Assembly (NCBI GenBank): GCA_010645155.1
Contig: CM021316.1
Coordinates: 3,268,235 to 3,332,234, forward strand
Direction of reading: 5' to 3'
Length of the DNA stretch: 64,000 nt
Source of the DNA: Tigriopus japonicus
Taxonomy: Eukaryota; Arthropoda; Copepoda; Harpacticoida; Harpacticidae
Part shown: in pieces, positions 31,880 through 45,120 of the stretch
Layout of the letters: each line of letters opens with the position of its first letter
Numbering within the stretch: the first letter of the stretch is position 1
Position numbers and translations under genes: made by a program
The notes under the pieces: model-generated
The model's input: the letters and a program-made list of their open reading frames with translations, nothing else
Told to the model about the DNA's origin: nothing
The model's database searches: none

Positions 31880-32850
31880 TACGTTTGAAAAACAGGGATT
31901 GATGAATAACATTTAGCTGAGAAACTGAAAACAAGTGAGAGTGTATGGTTCAATAACAAAGGCAAAGATTTCCACCGCCGGCATCTTTTCAAGATGACAA
32001 CCATTGGTTGAAAGACCAAAATAAATAGATGGATGCATGAATTTATACAATTTACGTTTTCAATCCATCTAAAAGAGACGTGTCTTTGTCGATTTTTATG
32101 AAAAACAGGGATTGATTAATAGCATTTAGCTGAAAAACTGAAATCAAGTGAGAGTGTATGGTTCAATAACAAAGGCAAAGATTTCCACCGCCGGCATCTT
32201 TTCAAGATGACAACCATTGGTTGAAAGACCAAAATAAATAGATGGATGCATGAATTTATGCAATTTACGTTTTCAAACCATCTAAAACAGACGTGTCTTT
32301 GTCGATTTTTATGAAAAACAGGGATTGATTAATAGCATTTTGCTGAAAAAATTTAAACAAATGAGAGTGTTTGGTTCAATAACAAAGGCAAAGATTTCCA
32401 CCGCCGGCATCTTTTCAAATGACAACCATTGGTTGAAAGACCAAAATAATAAGATGGATCCATGAATTTATACAAATTACGTTTTCAAACCATCCAAAAG
32501 AGACGTGTGTTTGTCGATTTTTATGAAAAACAGGATTGATGAATAGTATACAGCTGAAAAAATTAAAACAAGTGAGAGTGTATTGTTCAATAGCAAAGGC
32601 AATTATTTCTCCCGCCGGCATCTTTTCAAGTTGACAACCATGGGTTGAAAGACCAAAATAAAGAGATTTTTACCTAAATTCATGCAATTTTCGCTTTCAA
32701 ACCATTTAAAAGCGCCGTGTCTCTCGCTTGTTATACATTTTTCAGCTAAATGCTATTAATCAATTGCTGTTTTGCATCCAAATTGACAAAAACACGGCTC
32801 ATTTGGATGGTTTGAAAACGTTAATTGCATAAATTCAGGTCCCCACCACT
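31880..32850 (-). repeat. Satellite array in inverted orientation, four to five copies
   Basis: The same unit as 29554-31010, reverse-complemented. CCGCCGGCATCTTTTCAA occurs at about 31974, 32188, 32399 and 32612 (spacing 211-214 bp), each followed by CCATTGGTTGAAAGACCAAA. The last part (32700-32850) flips back to plus orientation with TTTGGATGGTTTGAAAACGT, a second orientation switch. Confidence 0.92.
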
Positions 32851-34464
32851 CCTGGTTTCGCCGTTTACGTTAGGAGGGAAGTCTATCCCAAGCATGGTGG
32901 ATTGGATAGCTCTCACTGAATAAATGGCACGATTTTAAATACGTTTTTCTACGTTATAGTGTAAAAATGAACAACTTTCACCAAACAAGTTAAATAAGAC
33001 AATGAAATGCCCAAAACAAATTGCTAACCATTACAAAACTGAAGTGAAAGCTATCAAATAGGCTATAGTTGTGCAGAGACATCACATTTTACCCATACAT
33101 CTTTTGCACATGTTCAGGTAAATTAGTTCAATGAAATCCGAAATAATATTATGATTCATGAAAGGCAAAAATTGTAAAATCTTTCTTGATTCTAGATCTT
33201 TCAAGAGATTCCCGAAGTATTGGATGTAAACTAAACTAATTGGCTCGATGTAGGACGTAGGACTGTTTGTTGTCTTTATCAGTCTATGTTAGGTATCTAA
33301 CAGAGTAAAAGTCATTCATTCTTTTATTGACTCCAATTCCCAAGCAGGCTCAAGAAATATTTTTTCTCAAATTCAAAATTCCATGTCAAAAATGTGTCTT
33401 TCTTCAGATAGTTCAAATCTTGAATATTTTCTCAAGAGAGCACTTTCTTGAGAAAGAATGACCACTTCAAATCCAAAAATATAAAGTTTAGCACAATTTT
33501 ATATTTGCATGGATAAGCGAGGATTTCATAGTAGCACACTATTTCACTTGTTGCTGATTTTAGATTTAATTGAACACTTGAATGACATTACTTTGACAAG
33601 GTGAGAGAGAGTAGTGGTCTTTTGATCACAAGAATAACATTCTTTATTTCCTTTGGTTAAATCACTGGCATGGACTTTCTTAGATGCCATCCAATGAGTT
33701 GAAAGATGATGTAGCCTTCTTGAAGCCTTTGTTTATGAGGGTCTGGAGGTAGGGTTGACAATTCTACAGTGACCAACTTTGAATCAATTGGCTCAGCTTG
33801 AAGTTGTTGTCAACTCTCAGTGGTTGGTGGCTCTGAATTTGTAATTCCGCAATTGGTTTCACTAATATGTATACCCAAAGACTCTTACATGAGGAAAGCA
33901 TTGCTTATGGGTTCAATCATTCTTCTTTTTCTTTAATTGGAATTTCATCCTCCCCAACAACCAGCCTACTAATTTCCAGAACAAAACATAAAAATTCAGG
34001 GATCAGGAGTCAACTTCCACACTTCCAGAGGATACTCAGTGTTGTGGCATGGGGCTGAGCACGTAAAACCCATACTCAAAAGGACTTAAAACCACATTTC
34101 TTGGACAGCTGCTGTAAACGACTTTTACCTCCCAAACGATTCGGACGCGTCTTCCTACCCGCAAATAATAACGCAATGGTGGAACTAAATGACGGTTTCC
34201 TGTTCAGGATAAAACATGTATAAGAACTTAGGAGAAATAGAAAATAATCTAACATTAAAACTCACAAACAGTTGGGGCTCAAAGGCAATGAATTGAAGAA
34301 GGCACTTGAAACTGAGAGGAACTGAGCAGCAAGAATGAAAGAAGGTTCCACGTCACATTCGTTGCTCAAATCGGTAATTTTAGGGTGGCCAAAACCATCA
34401 ACACCGGCCCTTAAATGTTCCCTAGACATTTACACGTCAATTGGAACTGGTTTAGCCTCATCAC
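32851..34464. other. No gene recognised
   Basis: AT-rich, ORFs at most 63 codons. On the minus strand at about 34412 TGTTGATGGTTTTGGCCACC follows a purine-rich AAGGGCCGG. This could be the polypurine tract and 3' LTR start of the BEL/Pao element to the right, but I found no partner LTR. Confidence 0.35.
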
Positions 34465-35687
34465 TAGGGACGGGCAGAAAGTGTAAATAATCTTACCCTT
34501 TTAGTTACCAAAAGTTGCAAAAAAATATGCCCAAAAGTGCAAAACAAAGTGCAGAAAAATGTTGAAAGTGCAAATAAATATCAAAAAAGAGCAAATAAAA
34601 TGTCAAAAAAAGAGCAAGTAAATGTCAAAAAGAGGAAAAAAGTGTCAAAAAGAGCAAATAAATGCCAAAAAGAACAAATAAATGCCAAAAAGAACAAATA
34701 AGTGTCAGAAAAGAGCAAATAAATGTCAAAAAAGAGCAAATAAATGTCAAAAGAACAAATAAATGTCAAAAAAGAGCAAATAACTTGCATTTGGACTTAA
34801 AACGTCATTCATGGAGTACCCACGGCTCCTAATTGAGCAGGAGAAGTCATTTACAAGTCCTAAAGACATTTGAGACGAGTTTGAGTTTGAGACAATGCCA
34901 CACAAGTAATAGAGTTCTATTAATAAGGTCACTAGCAAAAAGGATGTAAAGTCATGAAAAATACTCCAGTCAACAATCTTCTGAATTTTTCATTCCTAAG
35001 GTGGTCTCATGGATGTATGTACCTAAAATATTGTCGAAATATATTCAGCAATTGTTTTATATGGCTTTACATCACTCCGTTTTTGTCCTTCAAGTTGTTC
35101 AAAAATAGACATTGAAAATTGAACAGAAAAATACCCACGTGTGCCTAACAATTGCATCAAAGAAAATAGTCATAAATGTGTTTTAAGCATGTTTTTAGTG
35201 ACATTAGTGCAATATTTGGCCCATGGCCTAATTACCAGAACTCAATTTCAAATGTGGCATTCATTGTCTCTTCACATCTATATTGTTTGTAGATCCTTCC
35301 ACAACAACATGAGTTTCTTTAGGTTTCTTTAGGTTTCCTAAATGTTGGTTGCATGCAATGAGATTCTTTTGTCTAATCTTTTGTTTAGTAAACAGGATGT
35401 TATAGTTAAAGCCAAGATGGTGAATAAAGTGTGAGGTTTGCGTCTGAAATGCACATATTTCTTCAAGGTGCTAAGAATGGTTGATTGCAAATGCAAGCTT
35501 TTTTGACTAGTTCAAAATTTGATCTTGAAACTAAAAAATCTTTCAAAAGCCACAACATTTTCCTAACAATTTGTCAATTTTGGCCAAAAACGTAAATAAA
35601 AAGTGCAAATAAAGGTGAAAAGTGCAAAAGTGCAGAAAAATGGGTTTATGTTACCAAAAGTCTTTTTACACTATTTGCCCGTCCCTA
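34465..35687. mobile_element. hAT-like MITE, 1223 bp, with 8-bp TSD
   Basis: The TIRs are TAGGGACGGGCA and TGCCCGTCCCTA, and the TSD CTCATCAC is perfect (34457-34464 and 35688-35695). Near the left end (34560-34790) a unit of about 20 bp, AAATGTCAAAAAGAGCAAAT, is repeated about ten times with small changes. There is no transposase. It lies within the 3' region of the BEL/Pao element at 35748-41097, so it inserted after that element. Confidence 0.93.
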
Positions 35688-35747
35688 CTCATCACTATTT
35701 TGAACTTTATCGGACCTTTTCAATACAATCAATTGGGAGATCGGTCT

Positions 35748-37165
35748 TCAGTACTCTCCTTTTGCGGTCTTGACTTTCACAGAGCGAACACATCCATTGG
35801 CACTCGGAAAGACTTCAATAATTCGAGCAAGTGGCCAATGACATCTTGCGCTTCCCTCCATAACCAAGAGAACCAAATCATTCACCCGCACATTTTCTTT
35901 TTTCTTAATCCACTTACTGCGAGTCAGAAGCTGCGACACATACTCGTTGGACAATCTCTTCCAGAACATATCGGCCAAAAATTGGATGTGCTTCCAACGC
36001 TTTCTAGCGTACTGGTCAGCCGAATGGAACAATCCTGGGGGGTAGGTTGGACCAAGTTGTTGGAGCAACAGATGATTGGGAGTCAATGGAGTCAGATCAT
36101 TTGGATCATCAGAGATGGGAGTAAGAGGCCTGCTATTTAAGATAGACTCCACTTCACACATGAGCGTATTTAGGCCTTCATCTGTCAAGTTTCTTTTGTT
36201 TTCGCACATCAACCCATTCATCACTTTTCGTATTGTTCGGATTTCTCGCTCCAAAATGCCACCGAAATGGTGGCTATAAGGAGGATTAAATCTCCACTCA
36301 ATTCCGCTGTCCACTAACTTGTTCTGAATTCTGGTATGATCCAATCCTGACAACATATCTTGGAGCTCCCGATCAGCACCAACGAAATTAGTGCCGTTGT
36401 CCGATCTCATACTCTTCACTTGTCCTCTTCTACAAACGAATCTCCTTAATGCTTGGACAAACGAATCCGTAGACTTATTGAAAACTATTTCAATATGCAT
36501 AGCACGGCTTGCCAAACACGTGAAAATCAGACCGTAACGATCCACGTGCGACTTCGAATGGTCTTGAATGGTCCGAAGAGATCAACACCGGAATTTGTAA
36601 ATGGAGGATGGTTTCCCACTAATCTTTCTTCAGGGAGATCTGACATCACTTGTTCTTCCATCTTTCCTTGATAATGTTTGCAATGGACGCAATCACGCAA
36701 AATATTCTTTATAATGGGACCCTCGCCAATGATGCGGAATCGTTCTCTCAACTTTGTCGACACAAACTGTCGGCCTAAATGACCAACAAGTCCGTGAGCG
36801 TTGCGAGCGAGAAGTACTGCCACGTGAGATCGAGGAATAATAATTGGATGGCACTGATCATAGGTCATCGGGGCATTTGCTAGTCTTCCACCAGCACGAA
36901 TGACTCCTGCGGAATCTATAAATGGTGAAAATTTTAGCAATGGTGACCCCTTTGGAAGAGTCTTGGAATCTTGGATTAGATTGATTTCACGTTGAAACGC
37001 ACGGGACTGCTCATGACAAAATATCGCCACCTCAGCTTCTACTTGAATTTCAAGAGGCTCAAACTTAATTCTCATAGTTTTGGCTTTCTTCTGCACTTGA
37101 ATTAAACCGGCTACTGTTCGCCACAACGAATTCCACGACGAAATGCCTGAGAATAGCTGGTCCAC
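35748..37165 (-). pseudogene. BEL/Pao integrase region
   Basis: Two overlapping frames (37165-36527 and 36545-35748) carry a zinc-binding region (GLVGHLGRQFVSTKLRERF to CVHCKHYQG), then VDLFGPF, SRAMHIEIV, RSDNGTNFVGAD and FGGILEREIRTIRK. These are the D, D and E positions of BEL/Pao integrase, followed by NSRPLTPIS and NHLL. A frame change near 36530 separates the zinc/first-Asp part from the core. It is the 3' part of the decayed element that continues to 41097. Confidence 0.88.
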
Positions 37166-37192
37166 CGAATCGACATCAACCTTTGCAGCGGC

Positions 37193-38753
37193 TTATATCG
37201 AAACTGGCCTTTTCACTTCGGGATCATCATCATCAACACCACCCACCAGTTTCGATTTTGGCCAATTATCCTCACCTTGGAGCAGAAATGGAGGACCAAA
37301 TTTCCAATTCTCTGACGAAATGAAACTTCGGACACTTGCCCCTCGACTGGCTAGGTCTGCTGGATTTATATCACCAGGCACGTAAAACCACAGATCCACG
37401 TTCGTTCGATCGCGGATGTAGGCCACTCGATTCGAAACGAATCTTTGAAATCTTTTGTTCTCGTTGCGAATATACTTGAGAACGGTCTCACTGTCTGTCC
37501 ATAAACATATCTTCTCCAAAGGAATGGTCATCTCCTTCTTTACCATCACTAAAAGCGTCACGGCCAGTTTTGCTCCTGTTAATTCTAGTCTAGGGATTGA
37601 GATCTTATTCAACGGAGCTAATCTAGACTTGGCCATGACTAATGAGCTCTTTAGACCAACCGTGGTCTGGGTTACCAGATACACAGCTACTCCATAACCC
37701 GTCTCGCTTCCGTCACAGAAAACATGCAAGTGACATTTGGATGTACAGTAGATCCACAGGAACCATGCCACCTTGAGATCGAATAATGCTCGAATAGATG
37801 AAGATCTCTCACCCAGCTCTCCCATTGATGCAACCACTTCTGGGGTAAATCTTGATCCCAGTCCACGCGCTCACGGCAAAGTTCTTGAAAAATCTGCTTG
37901 GCTGGCATAATCGCCGGCCCTATTAAACCCAAAGGATCGTATATGGAATGGGTTGTAGACCCATGCCTCTTCGTGTTTTGGGCTTTTCCTGAACACAAAT
38001 TTTGAAACCTATGGTATCGTTTTGGACATTCCACACAATCCCCAAAGCTCTTTCAGAAGGAAGCACACCCTTTTCAATATCTATCTCCCTTGACTCTGGT
38101 GAACGATCAGAAACAGGAATGCTCTCCAACACTTCTCGATGATTTGTAACCATCTTGGTTTAATTAAATTGGCCGTAGTTGCAGATTGTTTTCACTTGCT
38201 TGACGAGTTCCTTGGCTTGAGCAACACTATCGAGAGAAGTAAGCATATCGTCCACGTAGAAGTCTTGCAGTACAATCTCCGCTGCTGAATCACTTGTAGT
38301 AAGTCGACAATCATTGGCAGCTTGCTTGAGAGCGAAATTGGCACAGCTGGGGGATGAAACTGCCCCAAACACATGTACTTTCAATCGATATTCTTTTGGT
38401 GGTTTCGTTAAATCACCATCAGGAAACCAAAAATACCGTAGGCAATCGGCATCTTTTTGAGGAACCCTCACTTGATAATACATTTTTTCAATGTCGCCCA
38501 TAATTGCGATTTGACCTTGTCGAAATCGGAGCAAAACTCCAACCAGATTATTCGTCAGGTCGGGTTCTTGGAGGAGATTGTCGTTCAGAGACATTCCAGC
38601 ATATTTAAGGGAACAATTGAACACAACTCTAATGGTGTGCTTCAATTTGTGATAAACACCATGATGTACGATGTACCACGTCTTGTTGTGGTTCTGAATT
38701 AGTTCATCCTCAGGTATTTCTTCAGAAAAATCTTTCACCAGCATCATCTCCAT
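37193..38753 (-). pseudogene. BEL/Pao reverse transcriptase and RNase H
   Basis: The 38753-38160 frame holds RT: IRVVFNCSLKYAG, GDIEKMYYQV, FGAVSSPSCANFALK and the catalytic FYVDDML. After breaks near 38155 and 38030 the connection continues (STTHSIYDPLGLIGPAIMPA). The 37837-37193 frame carries RNase H, with FCDGSETGYGVAVYL, PRLELTGAKLAV, LWTDSETVLKYI and GDINPADLASRG. At least three frame breaks make it non-functional. Confidence 0.88.
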
Positions 38754-38771
38754 AAATTCAGAGTAATCTGC

Positions 38772-39515
38772 TTAACATTTTGGACTCGCATTAAGCTTTC
38801 TCTTCACTCCATCCAACATTCTAAGGGCTTGGCTTCTGTTGTTCGGGAATTGACGATCCTTGTCTCGAAACGGCAATGAAATGCAGAAGTGTCCGCTCTC
38901 GTCTCTGTGGATTGAAGTGTTAACTTTTTCAAACCACTTTTGATCCTCAAGTGAAGGTCCAAAATCATCCTCTCCTGAATCTTTGTAGTCATGGGCAAAC
39001 ATCTTCTTAATTTCTTCCTCAATAAGGTCGTACCCACAACGAGTTCTGTTGACCTTGACTCTTTTTTCATTACCATCCATTAGAGGCCCATTGAGAGCCC
39101 AGCCTAATTTATGGCGGGAAGCATGTGGCTCATTTTCCACCCCACTCACAATTTCTAAGGGTTTAATAGCTGATGGGCAATTTGCACCCAACATCAGACC
39201 AACATCCACATCCACAAATGCCAACGGAACATCGATTAAATGTGGGAATCCTGCCCATTCTTGTCGGGTGATAATGTCTTCTTTACAAATTGGCAGACTA
39301 TCTTTAGAGAAAACAACGGGTAGACTAATTTGCTCATTGCCATCAAGATCCAGGATTTCTAATCCACCAATCGCTCTGGTCTCCACGGCCTTATCACTGC
39401 ACTCCATTGTCGTCAGTTGAATGGTTGTCTTTGGACCAGATATGCCCAACCGGTCCATCAGACTATTTGTGGCAAAACAGTCGCTCGAAAAGTTGTCTAA
39501 TCCCGCATTAGTCAC
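38772..39515 (-). pseudogene. BEL/Pao protease region
   Basis: A 247-codon frame with DNFSSDCFATNSLMDRLGIS, the region that normally carries the protease active-site Asp. It continues with VPLAFVDVDVGLMLGANCPS and a PHASRHKLGWALNGP segment typical of the protease-RT linker of BEL elements. It is separated from gag by a stop near 39540 and from RT by a stop near 38772. Confidence 0.78.
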
Positions 39516-39539
39516 AACTTCCTTGAAGGATCCCCTAAC

Positions 39540-41097
39540 TCAAACCTTCACTGGTATAAGAGGAAGAGCTATTCGATTGAAACGACCAGCCTTAGTTGGC
39601 GAACATGAACTCTCCAGACAACAGGCAGAAGTCGATTTCCGATCACTGACCATGTTTGATCCATTTTCGGTTTCTTTTGGACCTTCGAGTCCAATTTCCT
39701 GATGTAAACAAGTGGGGTGAGCCTTCTGACATTTTTGGCACTTCAAGCGAGCTGGACAATATCGTGAAATGTGCCCGGGGGTTAGACATCCAAAGCAGAG
39801 GGCTTTCTCCCGTATAAAATCCGACTTCTCTTGACGCGGCTTTTTGGCAAAGAAGAAACACGTTGCAATCGTGTGATTGAACTTTTTACTTACCAAGCAA
39901 GGATACTCATTCCTGGGTGACGCTCCTGTAGCCATTGATATATGTCGTTTCTTGACAAAGGTTTCGTGAGTCTTGTTATCTTTACTCGTGGATTTATCAT
40001 GAATTTCGCCGAAAATTGGCATTGAAATGATAGCAATTTGCTCCACCACGAAGCTACACAGATCACCAAATTGAACATTTCCCGATGTTGATAGAACTTT
40101 AAACGCATGATTTCTCCAACGCTCTCTCATCTTGAACGGAAGTTTCACTACGATTTCTTGGATTTGAGATGGGCTGTTCATTTGATTCAACGAGCTGACA
40201 TCTCTCATACAATTCTTGCAAGACCTTAAGAAAATCGCAAACCTCTTCAACGCTTGAACGTCGTCAATCTTCATCGACGGCCACATTGAAATCTTCCTTA
40301 GAAAGGCACTCGCGATTTTGAATTCGTTGCCGTACTCTTCGTCAAGAAGTTTTCGGGCTTCGGCGTAACCACTCCCGACTAAGATGCAGGCAGCTGCGAA
40401 CCAGGTCCTGGGGATCTCCTTTCGTATATTTTTCAAGATAGAATAGTCGATCAGATTTGGACTTGGTTTTACTCTCAATAAGGTTTTCAAACGCGATGAT
40501 GAAGGACTTGTAAGATGTCAGATCGGATCCATCAAAGATTTGCGGCTCACTTTTTGGAAGGTGAGACCGCTCGGCAATCTCAACCAACAATGCAGTCTGG
40601 TGGTTGATGCTTTGGTCGACATAACCATTGACAAACGCCTCGGTCTTTTGACCCGCCAGAGCATTAACTTGGCGCTCCTCGACCTTTTTATTGGAGGACT
40701 CCCGATTCACAACGATTCCCTCCAATCCATCTAACTCCCACTTCAAATGATCTAATTCTTTCTTCTCAGATTCGATTTTAATTCGGTTTTCAACGGCTTT
40801 GAGTCGATCCTCTTCATCTTCGTGTTGACGTTGAATCCTCCGTTTTTCTTCTTGAATCGATCGCATCTGCTCACTGAATTCGAGTTGGGCTTGGATTTTG
40901 GCTCGACTTTTTGCTAATTGAACTCTGGCCGCAGATGACGCTTTTGAGGCCAAAGAAGTCCGCGAAACATTTGATCCAAGTTCTGAGACACTATCTTCGG
41001 GGTTGACCGTTTTGTTACGACTTTCTTGAATCAAGCTTTCGATTTTCGACTTTGCGTTTGTGATTTCTTTCCATTTTGTGTCGAACCAATCCTTCAA
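39540..41097 (-). pseudogene. BEL/Pao gag
   Basis: Two overlapping frames (41097-40342 and 40490-39540). The first is a charged coiled coil rich in Glu, Lys and Gln (about residues 60-150) followed by the capsid start (LPKSEPQIFDGSDLTSYKSF). The second continues capsid and has CCHC-type zinc knuckles (CFGCLTPGHISRYCPARLKC-x-x-C). A frame shift lies between about 40490 and 40342. No ATG starts the first frame: the first codon after the upstream stop region is TTG at 41097. Confidence 0.82.
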
Positions 41098-42010
41098 AAT
41101 TTTGGAACTAACTCTTAATTTGTGAAAACGAGGTGTTTATAGTTTTAAAACGAACGCACGACCAATAAAACATATCTTGCAATGAAAGAAATAGCATCCA
41201 AATGAACACGCGACCAAACAAACACTGTTTGCGATAAAACAAACCGCGATGAAACGAACAGCTATGAACTGAACACGATCAAACAATCAGCAATGAACTG
41301 ACCGTACACCGTTAAAAAGGGTAGGTTGTACTGAAATTTTTTGAAAAGACCTAAACAGGGACCAATTTGGCAACACTCGAACTAGTTCGATTTCGAGTTC
41401 CATTGATAGTTATAAAAATGGATTTCGAGTTGGCAGTGCTGCCATATTTTATGGTAGATAAGGTGTATTGTTTGTTGATAGTTTAGTTGTGGTCAGATTT
41501 TTGACCCCAAAAACCAAATTGGCAAAACTCTGCAAAAAATCCAACTCGTAACACATCAGTAGTTATCTCTACTGATGGGATTTCCCAAGCTATCAAGCAC
41601 TTCAATGTTTCAAGCTGGACTTGTTTCCATTTCAGCTACCTCAAGCTAAACCAAGCATTCAAGCCACCGGGCTCAGAGGACCTATGGTGAATAGTAGGGT
41701 TGCCAAGCTATTTGTTGTCCTTTTTGCCTGATCTAAAAATAGAAGCAGAAACTCCTATGCTGTTGCAGAATTTGCCATTTTTTCCTAGATTTTCCAAGAT
41801 ATTTGCCTTCTTAGGGACTATATGAAGCATGCTTCGTTAAACCTGAGTGCAAACTATTTTACTCCATTTCCGGTGGCCAAAAAATTGAATTTTAACTGGC
41901 AAGCCTGACATCGGGTGAAGGTGCTTGAAACTGCTTGCAAGCTTTCAAGCACAGCTGAAAACTGTTGCTTGTCCCAAACTCCTCTTCAAGCTGCAGCTTG
42001 TTTCCCATCA
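41098..42010. other. 5' flank of the BEL element, no gene
   Basis: 41110-41300 is rich in AACGAACA-type repeats and could be part of the BEL leader or LTR. 41695-41910 starts AGGGTTGCCAAGC and ends with TGGCAAGCCTGA, a possible degenerate MITE. Neither boundary is secure. Confidence 0.4.
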
Positions 42011-43089
42011 ATAGTTATCTCAAACACTTTTTCCGACACACGAATTTTTTCGACTGGCGGCAGAAAACGGAACCCTTTAGTTGCGTGAGTAATTTTACTA
42101 ATGTTGCGTTAGTTTAAAAGTTGCGTAATAATAGTCTCTTCAAATCAGCGAAAAAAGTAATCGAGTGAAACAGTTTTTCCGACACATGAATGGAATCTGA
42201 ATTGATATAGAATTGGTAATGGAATAATTGATATAATTGATCATGATATTTCAATCTTATAATGACTTAGTTTAATCAAATATTATTAGAAATCAATTCA
42301 CAAGATAAAACCTTATAGGTATGTCATTTTCCAACACCAAATGTGGGGTATTGGAAGACTAATTTGAGTGCAAATACATTAGACTCAAACTATTTTACTT
42401 TGGATGCCGTTTTAAACACAGAACATTGTTAATACACGCTCTCACTAAAACAGGGTATTGTTGAACGTCAAAATATTTATAAGTTTGACCGGGTCAGGAA
42501 ATTTTTGCATCAGACCTGCTCCAATTAAAGATAACACAAAATGGAAAGCCTACAAGTGTTTTGCTTGTACAAAGGATAACCAGACTAGAGGTAGACTTGC
42601 TTCTAACTCGTTTGAATGTACGATTTTTGATTTTATGTAAAATATTGAAATGAAGATTTATTTCTAGTGAGCAAGCCTAATGTTGAGAATTTTTTTGTTA
42701 GACAAAGTTGTTTGAAGCTATGATTAAATCAGATAAGGTGTGTGACCCTGTATACATAGAAAATAAGCGCACGTAAATGACAAGCAACAACACAAAATGG
42801 TGTACTTTTCATAGTCATGACGTCGCACATTGTAATTTATCATCTTTTCTCCAGAAGTGTTCACCTAATTTTGATATATGAGTTCTCACCCCCTTCTCCT
42901 TTTCAAAGTTGATATCACTAGTTGAGATCGACCTACTAAAGTTTGAGTAGCTTCCAATCGTTTCCTCCGGTAAATTGCAGGTGTAATGTTTTTAGATTTT
43001 ATCAGCTAACAAGATCAGTCATGGACAATGTGTGGATGACACTTACATATTTTTGGAATCATTTTTGATTAAATTCTGAATTCCAAAGT

Positions 43090-45120
43090 TATTGGAAAGT
43101 CCAAAACTGATTCGGATTTTGCCTATAATTGATTTGAATGTCGTCCAAGAACAATTCAAGTAATGTCCAAGACCGATTTGATTATTATTCAAGACCGGTT
43201 CGGAGATTCTCCAAGGCCATTCAATTATTGACCAAGACCGATCCGAAGATCTAAAGATTAGTTCGTTATTATCCCGTTGTACTGAAAAAATATGTATGAA
43301 TCTTTTATGAAATGTCCCAAAACTATGCATATGAAATTTTCTGACCGGGAAAACTACGAGGAACAACTTTGAAATGAAACTAACTCAGGTCTAGATGAAA
43401 AGTTATATACCTAAAAAACTATTTCTTTTGGAAACTTAAGTCTAGTAGAATAGGACATGTATAAGGTTGCTTCAAGTGAGCGTTTTAAATCATTCCGCGG
43501 GCGGCAAAACAGGGCCGTTGGCTGTGCTGAGCTGCTCAGCCCATTTTGGCGAATCCAAGTTTTTCCCATTTTAACGTGCATTTGATGATTCTAGGTCCCT
43601 GGAAACGATCTTAATTTTACGTTTTGATCCCTCTGCTTTCACTTGGTTGAAAATATGCCCAATTTGTTTGCTTGAAAATGATACAGAAAAGATTAGATCT
43701 TAACAGAAAGAAGCGTTAAAAAATATTGTATTTCTCTATATGTTAAGTATTTTGAAATATTGAAATGATTCTTTGGAACCCACTGAATAAATCCGCATCT
43801 TAATATTAGTGTTTGGATCAATGTTAAGTCCTATTTTTGCAATAGCACAAGGCCTGCTTACTTGCTTTTAAATCAATCACCCTAATATTATTTTTTGCAT
43901 ATTATTGACCCAATTTCAGCCAAGGTATCCTTAAGTGTAATACCGATCGTTTCCAAGGACCTAGAATCATCAAATGCTCGTCAAAATGGGAAAAACTTGG
44001 ATTCGCCAAAATGGGCTGAGCAACTCAGCACAGCCAACGGCCTTGTTTTGCCGCCCGCGGAATGATTTAAAACGCTCACTTGGAGCAACCTTGTGCATGT
44101 CTAATTAACTCAAGAAACTGTTGAATTGAATATGATTTAGAATATGATAATCAGCTGCTGGTGTATTTTGAGAATGAACTTGTCTTTCATTTACCCAACG
44201 CTCGTGGTATATGAAAACTTAAATTCCCAGGCAAATGTATTTTTTTATTTTCTAAAAAGAATAAGTTTTGGTATGTTTCGTCTTAACAGTTCAAAATGAT
44301 ACTAGATCCTTATACACTCTTTTAAAAAAGATAGTATAAGTGATGTTTTAGGTGTACCAAATTAAAAGCTGCTGCAATTGGTTCCATTGATAAGAAACAA
44401 ATGTTTAAGTGTTTAGTAATTTCCATCTAAACTTAAAACAAATTATTTAGTAGCATGATCCAAGACTGATTCGAATATTGTTCAAAATTGATTTGGATGT
44501 CATGAAAGATCGATACGAAAATCGTCAAGATTGATCCGGCTATTGTTCTAAAGTGGAACTTTTGTGAGTTCAATTCAGAGACTGTCCAAGACGGATTTAA
44601 AGATAAATTAGACTTTTAGACAGTATTATCGGGATTGGTCATGGACGAAATCACAATTGGTTTTACAAAATTTCAGAAACAATCTTGAATAACATCTGAA
44701 TCAATAAAGACCAACTTTCAAATGGTTCTTGAACAAGTTCCAGATTGAAAGTTGGTAAAAACCGATCTGAAAACTGCCCAAGGGTTTGAAGATTCTCCAA
44801 GTCCCATCCAAAGCTTGCACAAGAATAATTAAAAAGTTATCAAAGTATTTCCTGACGAAGTCTTAGGCAATATCTAAAATGGGTGTGAATAATATTGGAA
44901 TCGGTCTTAGACAACATGTAAATTAGTTTTGGATAATACCGGAATTGGTCTTGAGAAATATTAAAATTGGTTTTGAATGATATCGGAATCGGTCTTCTGT
45001 ATCAATCTTGAAAAATGATCTGGAACAAGTTCCCGATTTGAAAGTTGTTCAAAGCTAATCCAGAAATGCACAAATATTCAGATATTCTAACCGTCAAGTC
45101 TTGAGTTATAAGTTCCAGAT
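43090..45120. repeat. Degenerate CCAAGACCGATT short repeats
   Basis: At 43090-43260 and 44455-45120 a motif of about 25-30 bp (GTCCAAGACCGATTTGAATA type) recurs many times with heavy divergence, in both orientations (inverse form AATCGGTCTTGG). The 43451-44103 palindrome interrupts the series. Confidence 0.6.
43451..44103. mobile_element. Nested palindromic MITE, 653 bp
   Basis: Arms of about 150 bp (43451-43620 and 43945-44103) are nearly perfect inverses, including CAAGTGAGCGTTTTAAATCA, TTCCGCGGGCGGCAAAACA and TTGGCTGTGCTGAG. The ends TAGGACATG and CATGTCTA are roughly inverted. A TSD is not obvious. No coding content. Confidence 0.85.

Noticed and set aside
29554..32850. CRISPR-like array
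   Set aside because: Regularly spaced similar blocks exist, but the whole 213-bp unit is repeated with no unique spacers, and the genome is eukaryotic.
42458..42640. FLYWCH zinc finger of a Mutator transposase
   Set aside because: Only a few residues agree with the pattern, so I kept it as a weak remark and not as a gene.
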